A stretch of 64,000 bases of DNA, from assembly GCA_965214415.1 (NCBI GenBank), contig CBDCBQ010000002.1, forward strand, positions 62,001-126,000, in the 5' to 3' direction. This document shows positions 1 through 8,954 of the stretch, in pieces (within the stretch, counting starts at the first letter, position 1; each line of letters opens with the position of its first letter). This DNA comes from RH-AL1 sp965214415 (GTDB lineage: Bacteria > Pseudomonadota > Alphaproteobacteria > Rhizobiales > Beijerinckiaceae). The translations under genes were made by a program, and so were the position numbers. The notes below the pieces were generated by a model. It had not been told where the DNA came from. It worked only from the letters and a program-made list of their open reading frames with translations, and did no database searches.

Positions 1-147
1 TTTGAGAATACCATCGCCAGAACAACGAGTTAGTTGGCGGGGGCCTAGAGTCGCATTTGCCAGCAGTGCCTGTCGATGGGCGGCAAACTCCCTCGCGCTG
101 TTGCTAATCTGTAGCTAGGGTGGCCTCCTTCGGTGGAGGAGCAATGC

Positions 148-1449
148 ATGCTGGGCGACAGCAAGGTGTCCAACCGCCAGCGGATTACAAAGCGTTTAGT
201 CGACGCTCTTGAGCCTGGTCAAACCACCTGGGATGAGGAGCTGACCGGGTTCGGCGTGCGCCGCCAGTCGCGAAATGCTTCCTATGTCCTGAAGTGCTCG
301 GTCCAGGGCCGCCAGCGCTTCTTTACGATCGGCCGACATGGCGTCGTCACCGTCGAACAAGCTCGCACCGAAGCGCGCCGTTTGCTGGGCCTGATAGCTG
401 GAGGCGCCGACCCTACCGCTGCACGCACCACTGCGGCTTTGAAAGCCGACACGCTGACAGTCGAGGCACTTTGCGCAATGTACTTGAATGAGGGTCCGGC
501 CTTTAAACCCAACAAGAAGGCCACCAGCTGGTACACTGATCGATCAAACATATCTCGCCACATTGTTCCACTGCTTGGGGCCACGAAAGCGAGAGAGCTG
601 ACCGAGGCACAGGTCTCGGCATTCGTTCATGGCGTAATCAATGGTGCCACCAAGATCGACCAGAAAGCAGGGCTACGCGGCCGAGCCATCGTGCGTGGCG
701 GTATTGGTGTGGCCGCGCGCGCTTTGGCCGTGCTAAGCGCCGTGTATGGCTTTGGCGAACGGCGTAAGCTCGTCGGCAGCAATCCGACAAAATTCGTGAA
801 GGCTCCAAAGGGACAAACCCCCGGACGCTTCCTGAAAGCCGATGAATGGCAGCGCCTCGGAGCGGCGATTAAGCGAGCCCGGCATCGCGGGAGGCGATCG
901 TTCACCGATGCCATTCTGCTGCTTGCTATGACCGGGTGCCGTCGGTCGGAGATCACACGCCTGCATTGGTGCGAGGTCGACTTGGTCGGTGGAATGCTCC
1001 GATTGCGGGACAGCAAAAGTGGGCCTCGAACTGTGCCTCTTGGAGACCAAGCGGTTGCGTTGCTTGCTGCCCTGAAAAGTCAAGCTGCGGACAGTTGGGT
1101 GTTTCCGTCTGTACGCGGTGCCGGTCCGATCGTCGGTATCCAGAAAGTCTGGATGGACATTCGTGCGGAAGCAGGTTTGCCGAAAGTAAGGTTGCACGAC
1201 TTGCGTCATAGCTTTGCCTCTCAGGCGGTCAGCGGCGGCGCAACGCTTTACATGACCGGCGTGATCTTAGGGCACCGCCAGAATTCGACGACCCAGCGGT
1301 ATGCGCACATCCAAGACGATCCAGCCCGTATCGTTGCGTCTCAGGTAGCCAAGGGCATCCATGATGCCCTTGGCCTTAGTGCGCAGCCAGTTCCCTACTT
1401 GTCTGGCCGGGGGACAAGAGCGTCCTCTGGACAAAGTTTTTCCTCATAG
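148..1449 (+). CDS. Tyrosine recombinase (P4-type phage/island integrase)
   Basis: Site-specific recombinase that would integrate or excise a mobile element. It has the N-terminal arm-binding region of P4-type integrases (TWDEELTGFGVRRQ, then a conserved beta segment RFFTIGRHG) and a C-terminal catalytic domain with the first Arg in TGCRRSEITRLHW, the HxxR box in RLHDLRHSFAS, and the LGHRQNSTTQRYAHI segment holding the late His and the Tyr nucleophile. About 433 aa, usual for the family. An in-frame GTG lies at 133, but GGAGGA at 135-140 is well placed for the ATG at 148, so I use that. The 3' end overlaps the convergent DUF927 gene by about 55 bases. No tRNA or att repeat is visible in the 147 bases upstream, so its target site is unknown. 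Confidence 0.93.
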   Translation: MLGDSKVSNRQRITKRLVDALEPGQTTWDEELTGFGVRRQSRNASYVLKCSVQGRQRFFTIGRHGVVTVEQARTEARRLLGLIAGGADPTAARTTAALKADTLTVEALCAMYLNEGPAFKPNKKATSWYTDRSNISRHIVPLLGATKARELTEAQVSAFVHGVINGATKIDQKAGLRGRAIVRGGIGVAARALAVLSAVYGFGERRKLVGSNPTKFVKAPKGQTPGRFLKADEWQRLGAAIKRARHRGRRSFTDAILLLAMTGCRRSEITRLHWCEVDLVGGMLRLRDSKSGPRTVPLGDQAVALLAALKSQAADSWVFPSVRGAGPIVGIQKVWMDIRAEAGLPKVRLHDLRHSFASQAVSGGATLYMTGVILGHRQNSTTQRYAHIQDDPARIVASQVAKGIHDALGLSAQPVPYLSGRGTRASSGQSFSS

Positions 1450-2780
1450 AAGCAAAGCCATCTGGAGCGGTTTTTCCCTGGAAAGCCTCTCACTTGCATC
1501 TGAGGTCGAAGCTTGCTGTCATTGAAAACTGCCACACCCATTTGAATCAGCTTGTCGTAAACAGCAGCTAACGCGGGCTTCGAGCCGCAAATCATCCCTA
1601 AAGCATCGGGGGCAATTGCAACAATCCGACCAAATCGCCTGCTTGATCGACGGAAGCCTAAAGCCGACTTTTGCAGCTCTGCCGGAAGGCATTGCTTCTC
1701 CTGCAACTCAGGAACCGTTCTGTTATCACTCGTCCATTCAACGAGCTGACTTTTGACCTTTTCAGCCACAGCTTCGACACTCCGAATGCTTCGGCGAGCA
1801 ACAAGAAACATCCTGCGAGCAATTATGCGCGCATGTTTTTCTGACCACGGGGCTAATTCCAATTCTGAAGCTAGAGTCATACCGGCTAACACCACGCCGA
1901 TTTTCAAAGCAAATCGACCTTCCCAAGCGTCTGAATCTGCACCCACCCTTCTTGTGAAATCCGCGATAAGATCTTTGAGTTTGCGCCTTAAGGCGGTCCT
2001 ATCCTTTTCCAGCAGCTGCAAAATGTAGGCCTTCAATGTCACGCCAAAATTCGCCGAAATGGTACGCTCCACCTGCCGGGCAAGCTCTCCATCACTTGGC
2101 CTTCCCACACCTTGTCGGTGACGATCGAAAATACCTCCGTGGCTCCTATTGGGAACCTCGATGTCGATATGCCGAACTTGCTCGCCTTCCGCTCGAAGCG
2201 CGTTGCCCTTTTCAAGCGGCGTTTCACCACTTGTCATTGCGAGGCATCGCCACGAGAGGTTGGGCAACTTCATGTTCTGCTCGACGGCTTTGGCGATCCG
2301 CTTACCTTGACCACTCGGGATCGTATAGGCGAGATGTTTTAGATTTTCGCGAGATCTCTTAGCATCATCCGCCAGACGTCCCTGCTCATCGATGATTACG
2401 GCAAGGTCGTTGTATGAAAAACAGAGCTCCTCGATCGCGCGGTTAGTAATATCGTGAGGTTGGATGTCGTTCTTTCGCGCTCGAGCGAAAACAGACACCG
2501 CAGTCCTCAGAGCGAGAGATTTACCAGTGGAGGACTGACTGTAAAAGTTAAAGATTGCGCCTTCGTCCTCTCCAAGCAAATCAAGCAAGGGAGCAGCGAA
2601 CGAGACACCGAGCGCGAAAGTAAGAAAAGAGGAGTATTTGCATGGGATTTGAAGTCCTTTCTTCCACTCTGATAAATTACCTTTCTCTACCTCATTTCCG
2701 GCATGTGTGCTCGAAGTCGCCTTTAAGATCTTGCTCCTGCGACCAACCGACCAATTCGGCCGGACATAAGTGTCTGAACC
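1395..2780 (-). pseudogene. DUF927 domain protein, 3' part, cut off by IS66
   Basis: About 460 codons of a DUF927 protein, a family of plasmid and phage-like helicase/primase-associated ATPases. Visible are the entry region with LTFALGVSFAAPLLDLLG, a Walker A-like SQSSTGKSLAL, a Walker B-like DLAVIIDEQGRL, and a C-terminal winged-helix-like tail ending KLCPEDALVPRPDK. The open frame runs on into the IS66 element, but the native part stops at the left IS end near 2780 (GSDTYVRPNWS is the first native stretch). The start of the gene survives on the far side of the IS at 5292-5414. The middle region expected between the two pieces is missing, so the gene is inactive. Context with integrase and Rep-like genes suggests a replication role for a mobile element (inference). 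Confidence 0.82.
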
Positions 2781-2866
2781 GTGAGCGTCCGGTGACGGCC
2801 GCCTTGCGGCATCGATAGCGGAGGGCTCTGCATCCGACCTCAAGGATAGCTTTAAGGTCGGTTCTG

Positions 2867-3247
2867 ATGCGGGTCGAGGTGCTTGGTGGTGTCGAGCGGC
2901 GGCGGCGATGGTCGCGCGACGAGAAGATGCGGATCCTGACGGAGAGCCTCGAGCCGGGCGCGAAGGTAGCGGAGGTCGCGCGCCGCAACGATGTCGCGCC
3001 GAGCGTCCTGTTCGCCTGGCGTCGGCAGGCGCGGCTGCCTGCGGCTTCCACGACGATGGTCCCGGTGATGATCGCCGAGCCGAGCGTTGCGCCGTCGATC
3101 CCCACGAAGCCGCGTCGGACGCGTGGCCCGGCGAAGGAGCGAGGGCTGATCGAGATCGATCTCGGCGGCGGTCGCCGGGTGCGGGTCGATGCGGGTGTCG
3201 ATGCCAAGGCGCTCGCCCGCGTGCTCGACGTCCTGAGCAGCCGATGA
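2867..3247 (+). CDS. tnpA: IS66 TnpA (helix-turn-helix accessory protein)
   Basis: First gene of the IS66 element, 126 aa. It has the typical IS66 OrfA/IS3-like helix-turn-helix start (RRRRWSRDEKMRILTESLEP, then VAEVARRNDVAPSVLFAWRR) and the C-terminal LIEIDLGGGRRVRVDAGVD segment. It is needed for IS66 transposition in studied members, probably by binding DNA with TnpB and TnpC. The ATG at 2867 follows the left terminal repeat by about 85 bases. Its TGA overlaps the ATG of tnpB (ATGA), the usual translational coupling. Confidence 0.93.
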   Translation: MRVEVLGGVERRRRWSRDEKMRILTESLEPGAKVAEVARRNDVAPSVLFAWRRQARLPAASTTMVPVMIAEPSVAPSIPTKPRRTRGPAKERGLIEIDLGGGRRVRVDAGVDAKALARVLDVLSSR

Positions 3248-3591
3248 TCGCGTTCCCGAGCGGCGTGCGCGTCTGGCTGGCGACCGGCCACACCGATATG
3301 CGCAAGGGCTTCGATGGCCTGTCCCTGCTGGTCCAGGAGACGCTGAAGCGCGACCCGCACGATGGCCATCTGTTCGTCTTCCGCGGCCGTCGCGGCGACC
3401 TGATCAAGGTCATCTGGCACGACGGCCAGGGGATGTGCCTGTTCTCCAAACGGCTGGAGCGCGGCCGCTTCCTGTGGCCTTCGGTGGCCAACGGCACGGT
3501 AACGATCTCCTCGGCGCAGCTCGGCTACCTGCTGGACGGGATCGACTGGCGGGCGCCCCAGCGGACGTGGCGGCCACGCGCCGCGGGATAG
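3244..3591 (+). CDS. tnpB: IS66 TnpB (Orf2)
   Basis: Second IS66 gene, 115 aa, starting at the ATG in the ATGA overlap with tnpA. It carries the family hallmark VWLATGHTDMRKGFDGLS near the N-terminus and the VIWHDGQGMCLFSKRLERG segment. The function is not well defined, but the protein is required for transposition of complete IS66 elements. The length is normal and the frame is uninterrupted. Confidence 0.95.
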   Translation: MIAFPSGVRVWLATGHTDMRKGFDGLSLLVQETLKRDPHDGHLFVFRGRRGDLIKVIWHDGQGMCLFSKRLERGRFLWPSVANGTVTISSAQLGYLLDGIDWRAPQRTWRPRAAG

Positions 3592-3653
3592 CAAGCTGTG
3601 CACAGCGCCGTCATCGGCTCCCGGGCAAACCGCATCCGTGATTCTCTTGCTGG

Positions 3654-5249
3654 GTGAGCACGCCCTCTGAGTCGCTGCCGAAAGACCTCGCCGCCGCGCA
3701 CGCGATGATCCTCGTGGAACGCCGGGCGCGGCTAGCGGCCGAGCTCGCCGTCGCCAGGGCCCATACAGACCGCATCGTGCTCGACCTCGAACTGGAGCGG
3801 TTGCGCTTTCAGCTGGCGAAGGCGCGCCGCGAGGCGTTCGGCCAGTCCTCAGAGGCCGGCACCAGGATCGGCCAGTTCGAGCTGGCGCTCGAGGACGTCG
3901 AGGAGACGCTCGCGGCGATGCGGGCTAACGATGAGATGGCGACGCCCGCCACGTCGATCGATGCCTTCACGCGTCGCAAGCCGGCGCGGCGTCCCTTGCC
4001 CGAGCATCTGTCGCGTGTCCGGCAGGTCTACCCCAGCCCCTCGGCTTGCCCCTGCTGCGCCGGTCGCCTGCACAAGCTGGGCGAAGACATCACCGAGTCG
4101 CTCGAACGTGTCCCGGCGAGCTGGTTCGTCATCCAACATGTTCGGGAGAAGTTCTCCTGCCGATCCTGCGAGGCGATCACGCAGCCGCCCGCGCCCTCGC
4201 ACCCGATCGCGCGGGGGCGCGCCGGGCCGGTGCTGCTGGCCGAGATCGCCTGTGGCAAGTTCTGCCTGCATCTGCCGCTGCATCGGCAAAGCCGGGCCTT
4301 CGCCCGTGAGGGTGTCGAGATCGACGTCTCGACGATGGCGGACTGGATGGGCGCCGTCAGCGTTGCCCTGAAGCCGATGGTCGAGATCATCGAGGCCCAC
4401 GTTCTGTCAGCCCAGCGCCTCCATGTCGACGACACGCCGGTGCCGGTCCTGGCCAAAGGCAAGACGAAGACCGGTCGGCTATGGACCGCGGTCCGCGACG
4501 ATCGCCCCTACGGCGGCGCCGATCCGCCGGCCGCCTCCTACCTCTACTCGCCCGATCGTGGCGGCGCGCATCCCGAGGCATTCCTGCGCACTTGGTCCGG
4601 CATCATGCAGGCCGACGCCTATGCCGGCTTCAACAAGTTGTACGAGCCGGGGCGCGTGCCGGGGACGATTCTCGAGGCGGGATGCTGGGCGCACTGGCGC
4701 CGCAAGTTCTACGAGATCGCCGCTCTCAAGAAGGCACCGATCGCCGTCGAGGCCGTGATGCGCATCGATGCCATCTTCGCGATCGAACGCACCATCAACG
4801 GTGCGACGCCTTCCAAGCGACAAGCCGTGCGAGACCAAACGATCAAGCCGCTGGTCGAGGGTCTCGTCGCCTGGCTGAACGGGCAGCGTCGCACCCTGTC
4901 GTCGAAGTCCGAGACCGCCAAGGCGATGGACTACGGGCTGAAGCGGATACCGGCCTTCACCCGCTTCCTCGACGACGGCCGCATCTGCCTGTCGAACAAT
5001 GCCGCCGAGCGCGCCATGCGCTGCGTCGCCATGGGCCGCAAGAACTGGACCTTCGCCGGCTCCGATGCGGGCGGCCGGCGTGCGGCCGCGATCTACACCC
5101 TGATCGAGACCTGCAAGCTCAACGACGTCGATCCCCGCGCCTGGCTCGCCGACGTCCTCAGGCGACTGCCGGACCATCCCGCCAAGCGCATCCACGAGCT
5201 GCTTCCGTGGAACTGGTCGCCCGCCGTAGCCACCGCTCGCGCTGCCTGA
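3654..5249 (+). CDS. tnpC: IS66 TnpC transposase
   Basis: DDE transposase of the IS66 element, 531 aa from a GTG start at 3654. In order it has an N-terminal coiled coil (residues about 20-90), a zinc-binding region with CPCC near 131-134 and CRSC, and the catalytic core. Candidate acidic residues are the Asp in LHVDDTPVPVL, the Asp in MQADAYAGFN and the Glu in LSNNAAERAMR. The C-terminal VDPRAWLADVLRRLPDH segment is typical. The reading frame is complete, so the element could still supply transposase, although its right end is damaged. Confidence 0.95.
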   Translation: MSTPSESLPKDLAAAHAMILVERRARLAAELAVARAHTDRIVLDLELERLRFQLAKARREAFGQSSEAGTRIGQFELALEDVEETLAAMRANDEMATPATSIDAFTRRKPARRPLPEHLSRVRQVYPSPSACPCCAGRLHKLGEDITESLERVPASWFVIQHVREKFSCRSCEAITQPPAPSHPIARGRAGPVLLAEIACGKFCLHLPLHRQSRAFAREGVEIDVSTMADWMGAVSVALKPMVEIIEAHVLSAQRLHVDDTPVPVLAKGKTKTGRLWTAVRDDRPYGGADPPAASYLYSPDRGGAHPEAFLRTWSGIMQADAYAGFNKLYEPGRVPGTILEAGCWAHWRRKFYEIAALKKAPIAVEAVMRIDAIFAIERTINGATPSKRQAVRDQTIKPLVEGLVAWLNGQRRTLSSKSETAKAMDYGLKRIPAFTRFLDDGRICLSNNAAERAMRCVAMGRKNWTFAGSDAGGRRAAAIYTLIETCKLNDVDPRAWLADVLRRLPDHPAKRIHELLPWNWSPAVATARAA

Positions 5250-5291
5250 GCAATCCCGTTCTCGCATTATCCAGGACGCGCAAGGCGGCCT

Positions 5292-5414
5292 TCACCGGAC
5301 TCCGGAGCCCTTCGTTTTTGAGAAGCCGATGAGCACATTGTAATCTCCTGTCTCCTCGTTTTTGATTTGTGCGATAAGCCAAGGTGCGAGAGGAGAATTC
5401 TTGCTACGGGCCAT
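5292..5414 (-). pseudogene. DUF927 gene, 5' fragment beyond IS66
   Basis: Reading the minus strand from an ATG at 5414 (AAAGGA ribosome site just upstream) gives MARSKNSPLAPWLI and then a TGDYNVLIGFS stretch. It continues into the IS66 right end and meets a TGA inside it at 5292. The roughly 37 native codons look like the start of a DUF927 protein and share strand with the 3' part at 1395-2780. I infer one original gene, split by the IS with loss of the section in between. Confidence 0.6.
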
Positions 5415-5573
5415 GATGGTGTCCTTTTATTTCATGTTGGGTGAGGGTGAGCAGCGAGCAGATGAGATGCTCACTGCTCACGTCATGATGAGGCAGATAG
5501 TGAGCTGCCAGTTGCACCGATAAGATGCAGTTCACCTCTTCATTTTGTCGTCTACTATGAGAATTGATGAGCT

Positions 5574-6530
5574 TTATGCATTATAATAAGGATCGATCTT
5601 ACGGTCTTCACCTAACGTGATGAGATGCAAACCTTCTGCTGTTTTTCGCATCTGACAGCGCACTAGAATCAATCTGGCGTCGAGACCAATCTTCATTAGG
5701 TGGGTGCCCAGTTCGATGCGCTCATCCGATTGCAAGGGCTTTTCCCGAGTGTTTTTGCACATCGCTCCGGTGCTCTTACGCTTTGCGTCGATGCTAAATC
5801 TTCGAAAAAAGTCGAGCTTGTACACGTATCGTAGCCAACGATTTCGACTATCCCATTCCACGAGATTCGTTGGTCGCTTGCCTATATGTTGTTTGCAGAG
5901 AAATCCTTGCGGCTTGTCTTTTTCATCCTTGAAAAATGCCTTTAGAGCCTCAACATCTTGGATCGATACCAAACCTTGTAGATGGACCATCCAATACGGC
6001 TCAGGCTTGTTGGCTTGGCCAACGCAGCAGGCGTAATCGACACCGAATACGGCCCATTCGATCGGAGCATCAGCAAAAAGCTTCTTCGCTCTGCGCTCGT
6101 AATTCTGGTGGTCAAAGGTCGACAGTTTCCCTATCTCGATTGCGCCCTGGTGGCTGATAATGGTCACCGCACAAAGCTTGAGGGCTTTGTTCTTCGCTTC
6201 CTTTGCCAGCGTGCGCAGCTCTCGCTCGATCAGCCGTTGCGCTTCCTGCATGCATCGCGGACAATGGCCAGATCCACACGGGTGTTGCGTCTTGCAGTTC
6301 TCAATAGCCGCCTTAAGAGCAGTAGCTTTCGGGCGCATAAAAGTCCTTGAACGCAGGAGCTTTTCCCATGCTGCTTTCGCTAGGCGCTTTCGCTTCTTTT
6401 CAAACGCGCTCTTGGGCCGAAATCCGTGCTGCCTAATTGCCTTTGTAAGGGTGTCGCGTAGGGTGTCGTACAAGTGTGCCTCCATGGTGCAGGCGTGCGT
6501 CGGCGTCGCGCTGACACACGTTGAAATCAA
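5574..6530 (-). CDS. Putative HUH-like Rep protein with an HLQG motif and Cys-rich N-terminus
   Basis: 318-aa protein not assignable by simple recognition. Seen: an N-terminal Cys/His cluster (PCGSGHCPRCMQEAQR, about residues 85-100) that could bind zinc, then three stretches spaced like the motifs of rolling-circle replication initiators: AVTIIS (motif I-like), YWMVHLQGLV (motif II, HUQ instead of HUH) and LRYVYKLDFFRRF (motif III, Tyr with a following Lys). HLQG is the form found in circovirus-type Reps. If real, it would nick and rejoin DNA for replication or transfer of the element. A second start at MEAHLYDTL (residue 16) is possible. The neighbouring HTH gene on the same strand and the DUF927 gene support an integrative element. 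The Rep role is inference. Confidence 0.55.
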   Translation of the reverse strand: MISTCVSATPTHACTMEAHLYDTLRDTLTKAIRQHGFRPKSAFEKKRKRLAKAAWEKLLRSRTFMRPKATALKAAIENCKTQHPCGSGHCPRCMQEAQRLIERELRTLAKEAKNKALKLCAVTIISHQGAIEIGKLSTFDHQNYERRAKKLFADAPIEWAVFGVDYACCVGQANKPEPYWMVHLQGLVSIQDVEALKAFFKDEKDKPQGFLCKQHIGKRPTNLVEWDSRNRWLRYVYKLDFFRRFSIDAKRKSTGAMCKNTREKPLQSDERIELGTHLMKIGLDARLILVRCQMRKTAEGLHLITLGEDRKIDPYYNA

Positions 6531-6568
6531 ATCAGCTTTGCGGTTGTCGGTAGTGGAGCGAAGGCGGC

Positions 6569-6865
6569 CTAGCGCTTGCGCTGGGCGGTGTTGCTCAACG
6601 GTGGTCCAAGCCGACTTTCAGCCCACGCCATGAGCTCAGCGACGCTGTAAGAGGCTCGGTTGTTCCAGACCTGGTAAGGTGGGCCACCCCCAACGCACGC
6701 GAGCTTTGCCAGCGTGGCAGCGGCTATGGGCAGCCCGACCTGTGTGAGCAGCGCGCCTGCTTCTTGACGATTGACTCGTGTTGGTTGCGCGCCGGGATCT
6801 CGAGACATGTCGTCTTTCAAAGGCAGCGCGCCGTTATGATTTTTGTCGTCTGGGATGAAGGCCAT
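6569..6865 (-). CDS. AlpA/excisionase-like helix-turn-helix protein
   Basis: Small DNA-binding protein. The C-terminal half (TLAKLACVGGGPPYQVWNN, then YSVAELMAWAESRLG) matches the HTH_17-like pattern where a GGGPPY loop is followed by a Y..AEL..W helix, as in AlpA-type regulators and excisionases of integrative elements. Starts further upstream are open (to 6919), but GGAGG lies five bases before the ATG at 6865. It is just upstream of the Rep-like gene on the same strand (gap about 38 bases), so the two probably form an operon. A role in excision or replication control is inference. Confidence 0.65.
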   Translation of the reverse strand: MAFIPDDKNHNGALPLKDDMSRDPGAQPTRVNRQEAGALLTQVGLPIAAATLAKLACVGGGPPYQVWNNRASYSVAELMAWAESRLGPPLSNTAQRKR

Positions 6866-6963
6866 CATTTCCTCCGCTCGATTGCGTAGGCGCACCATGG
6901 CAGGCGCGGGGCTGCGCATCTGGGTGCAAACCTTTCGGACACCGGGATACTTTCGAATTGCCC

Positions 6964-7794
6964 CTACAATCTCATGTTCATGTATTCGTCGTTGTAGGAT
7001 GCCATTCGACTCAGCTCCCCGGCTGAGAGAGGCGTCGTCGGAGGCCGCAATGCGCGTAGGCTCGATGGTATAATGTTTTGCCTATCGTATTGATGTTCCC
7101 CCAGCATTTCAGCGACATATTTGACCCGGCCAAAGTAGTCACGCAAAAGGCCACAATCTTGAGACTGACTCTGAAGTTTTCTTAGGAAGGCCTTTTCTGC
7201 AAATGGTAATAAGACGAGCTCTGGCGCAAAGCGGTATAAAACATACAGAAACACAGCCGTTTTTCGATGCGCAGACCATCTTTTCGAGAGCGTTTTCCAA
7301 CTCATGGCTGGTCGCGTATTGAGAACAAAATACTGAGAATGAGAAATATTTGCCATAGACTTTTTGTTTCCGCCGTGATCCAAGTACCTAAATCTGTAAT
7401 CGATCAGTCTACACGTGGTCTCTATCCCAGGAGCTTCTTTACGTGCGAGTCTGTCAAACTCAATACGCGAGGGGGAATTCATCAGCCTAGTCAAGCCACC
7501 GTATCTACCAATAACATTTTTATAGACTGCTCTATATTCATTATTATCAAATAGGGTTCTTGCGCCAGGTAAATAGAGAGTGCCGGACTCCTTGATAATG
7601 CCCATTTCGATATTCTCAAGCAGGCAAAGACCTAGGAGCCGTGCGGCATTGCGTCGAAGTTCTGGGTCGTTTGAAATTATCCAGGCTTGCAATTGGAAAA
7701 GCGTCACTGCCCTATCGTTGGTAAACCTAGAGTTTCTCCGGTTTTTCTCCGCCAGCATCACGATTGCTGATTGCGGATCGAAATCGTTGGCCAT
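6964..7794 (-). CDS. Hypothetical protein, helical, element-associated
   Basis: 276-aa protein that I do not recognise. It starts MANDFDPQSAIVMLAEKN and is rich in charged, probably helical stretches, with no signal peptide or membrane segment. GC content and codon use are lower than in the core half of the window, as expected for transferred DNA. It lies upstream of the HTH and Rep-like genes on the same strand and may belong to the same element. The C-terminus ends NDEYMNMRL. No catalytic motif is visible. Confidence 0.6.
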   Translation of the reverse strand: MANDFDPQSAIVMLAEKNRRNSRFTNDRAVTLFQLQAWIISNDPELRRNAARLLGLCLLENIEMGIIKESGTLYLPGARTLFDNNEYRAVYKNVIGRYGGLTRLMNSPSRIEFDRLARKEAPGIETTCRLIDYRFRYLDHGGNKKSMANISHSQYFVLNTRPAMSWKTLSKRWSAHRKTAVFLYVLYRFAPELVLLPFAEKAFLRKLQSQSQDCGLLRDYFGRVKYVAEMLGEHQYDRQNIIPSSLRALRPPTTPLSAGELSRMASYNDEYMNMRL

Positions 7795-7873
7795 CCGGAT
7801 TCCTTTCGACGCTTCGTAGCGACCTCATGCGCTTGCTGGTTCGCCTCACGCTAATTTGGACCAGGAGGATCAG

Positions 7874-8288
7874 ATGAAGCAATCCAAGCGCCTTTTGCGC
7901 GAACACGTTTTGGCGGTTCGCAATGCCGGACAAAAGTGGCACTCACTGGCCGATTGCACCGGCAGCGACACACGTCGCTTGTTCCAGACCCTATATCGTG
8001 CGGGCGTACGAGATCGACGAATACGGGTTGGGTCAACGTTATCTCAGATCCATCCCGGGGACTGAAACTGATTTTGCTGATATATTTGCAGCTTTGTCGC
8101 GCGGCGAAGCCGAGGTGACATGCCGAAAGACCCGTTGGAAGCTACGCGCCGCGGCGCGATGGGCTCATTCTCGGCATGTAGAGCCAAGGCTTGTACGCCT
8201 ATTCCTACGAAACGAGGGAGGTTTTAATACAAGCGCAGCAATGCTAGTCCGTCACATGGATCAAAAAGACACGAACAGCTGGCTATAG
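7874..8288 (+). pseudogene. Small hypothetical gene, probably frameshifted
   Basis: A perfect AGGAGG (7863-7868) precedes the ATG at 7874, which opens MKQSKRLLREHVLAVRNAG but soon loses protein-like character and stops at 8065. From about 8000 the +1 frame becomes protein-like (RAYEIDEYGLGQRYLRS, DFADIFAALSRGEAEVT) and runs to a stop at 8288. Together they would give a protein of about 137 aa if one base were removed near 8000. This is a frameshifted gene or a sequence error; the product is unknown. The gene diverges from the 276-aa gene. Confidence 0.4.
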
Positions 8289-8444
8289 CCGGCGACACCG
8301 CGGCGACAAACAAGGCCCAAGTATCTGAATTTAAAACCACGCGAAGATTGCCTCTTGTAATTCTCAAATATTGCAAAAGTCGCTTGACAGTTCGGCAATC
8401 TCAAGGTAAATATGCTTACTTTTTCGTTTTAAATAGGCGTAGAT

Positions 8445-8735
8445 ATGCAAAAGACCAATGTTCAGGTAAAGTCGGATGCCTTAGAGCTTCCGCCAATCCA
8501 GCGCTTTGATCGGCCGCAGTCGGTTAGAGATCTTGCGGTTGGTCACGTTGTGCTGGCGTTCGAAAGCGACGAACTCGGCTGGTGGGAAGCTATCATTCTC
8601 GAGAAAGTTGGTGAGGACTTTACGCTTGCCTGGAACGGCTGCCCAGATCAGCCGACCTTCAAGCGGTCACAACATCAGCTTGCTTTGTTGTGCCCGACAG
8701 GTCCCTCAAGCTCAAGCGGCGGCGAAAGGAAGTAG
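8445..8735 (+). CDS. Small hypothetical protein, possible SH3/Tudor-like fold
   Basis: 96-aa protein beginning MQKTNVQVKSDALELPPIQR. The centre, VGHVVLAFESDELGWWEAI followed by LAWNGCPDQPTF, looks like a small beta barrel in which Trp and acidic residues line a pocket (W..A.. and a later W), a pattern seen in Tudor/agenet-like domains. That is a weak fold guess, not a function. An AT-rich 150-base stretch upstream (8290-8440) could hold its promoter. It stands alone between a decayed gene and the HNH pseudogene. Confidence 0.5.
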   Translation: MQKTNVQVKSDALELPPIQRFDRPQSVRDLAVGHVVLAFESDELGWWEAIILEKVGEDFTLAWNGCPDQPTFKRSQHQLALLCPTGPSSSSGGERK

Positions 8736-8954
8736 CGCCGCGTGCCGCCACCGACGGGGATGACGGAAGCCATCCCTGAACGGCGAAGTCTGGCCGAATC
8801 CAGCCAGTCCGCTTCAACTCGGGTGCGGCTTCCACCGACCTTCGGCAACATAGGTGAAGGCGATCGATGCGAATGTCCTCTGGCATCGACACGCGTGGCC
8901 TGTGGCCCGGGGATCCCGGCGGGAGCAGCTACTGGAAAATGTCAGAATGCCTCG

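Larger units (their letters stand above)
2781..5301 (+). mobile_element. IS66-family insertion sequence
   Basis: About 2.5 kb element with the standard tnpA-tnpB-tnpC order. The left end begins GTGAGCGTCCGGTGACGGCC at 2781, close to the family terminal GTAAGCG. The right end, read on the minus strand, shares TCCGGTGAAGGCCGCCTTGC, but its outermost seven bases do not match the left end. No 8-bp target duplication is seen between the flanks (tctgaacc on the left, no copy on the right). This fits an IS-flanking deletion that removed the very tip of the right end together with the middle of the DUF927 gene. The internal genes look intact. Confidence 0.9.

Noticed and set aside
1..147. Possible attachment site upstream of the integrase
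   Set aside because: No tRNA end and no copy of the tRNA-Ala 3' sequence found here.
2908..3591. 227-codon frame covering tnpA and tnpB of IS66
   Set aside because: Only the part from 3244 is tnpB; the upstream part is out-of-frame tnpA.
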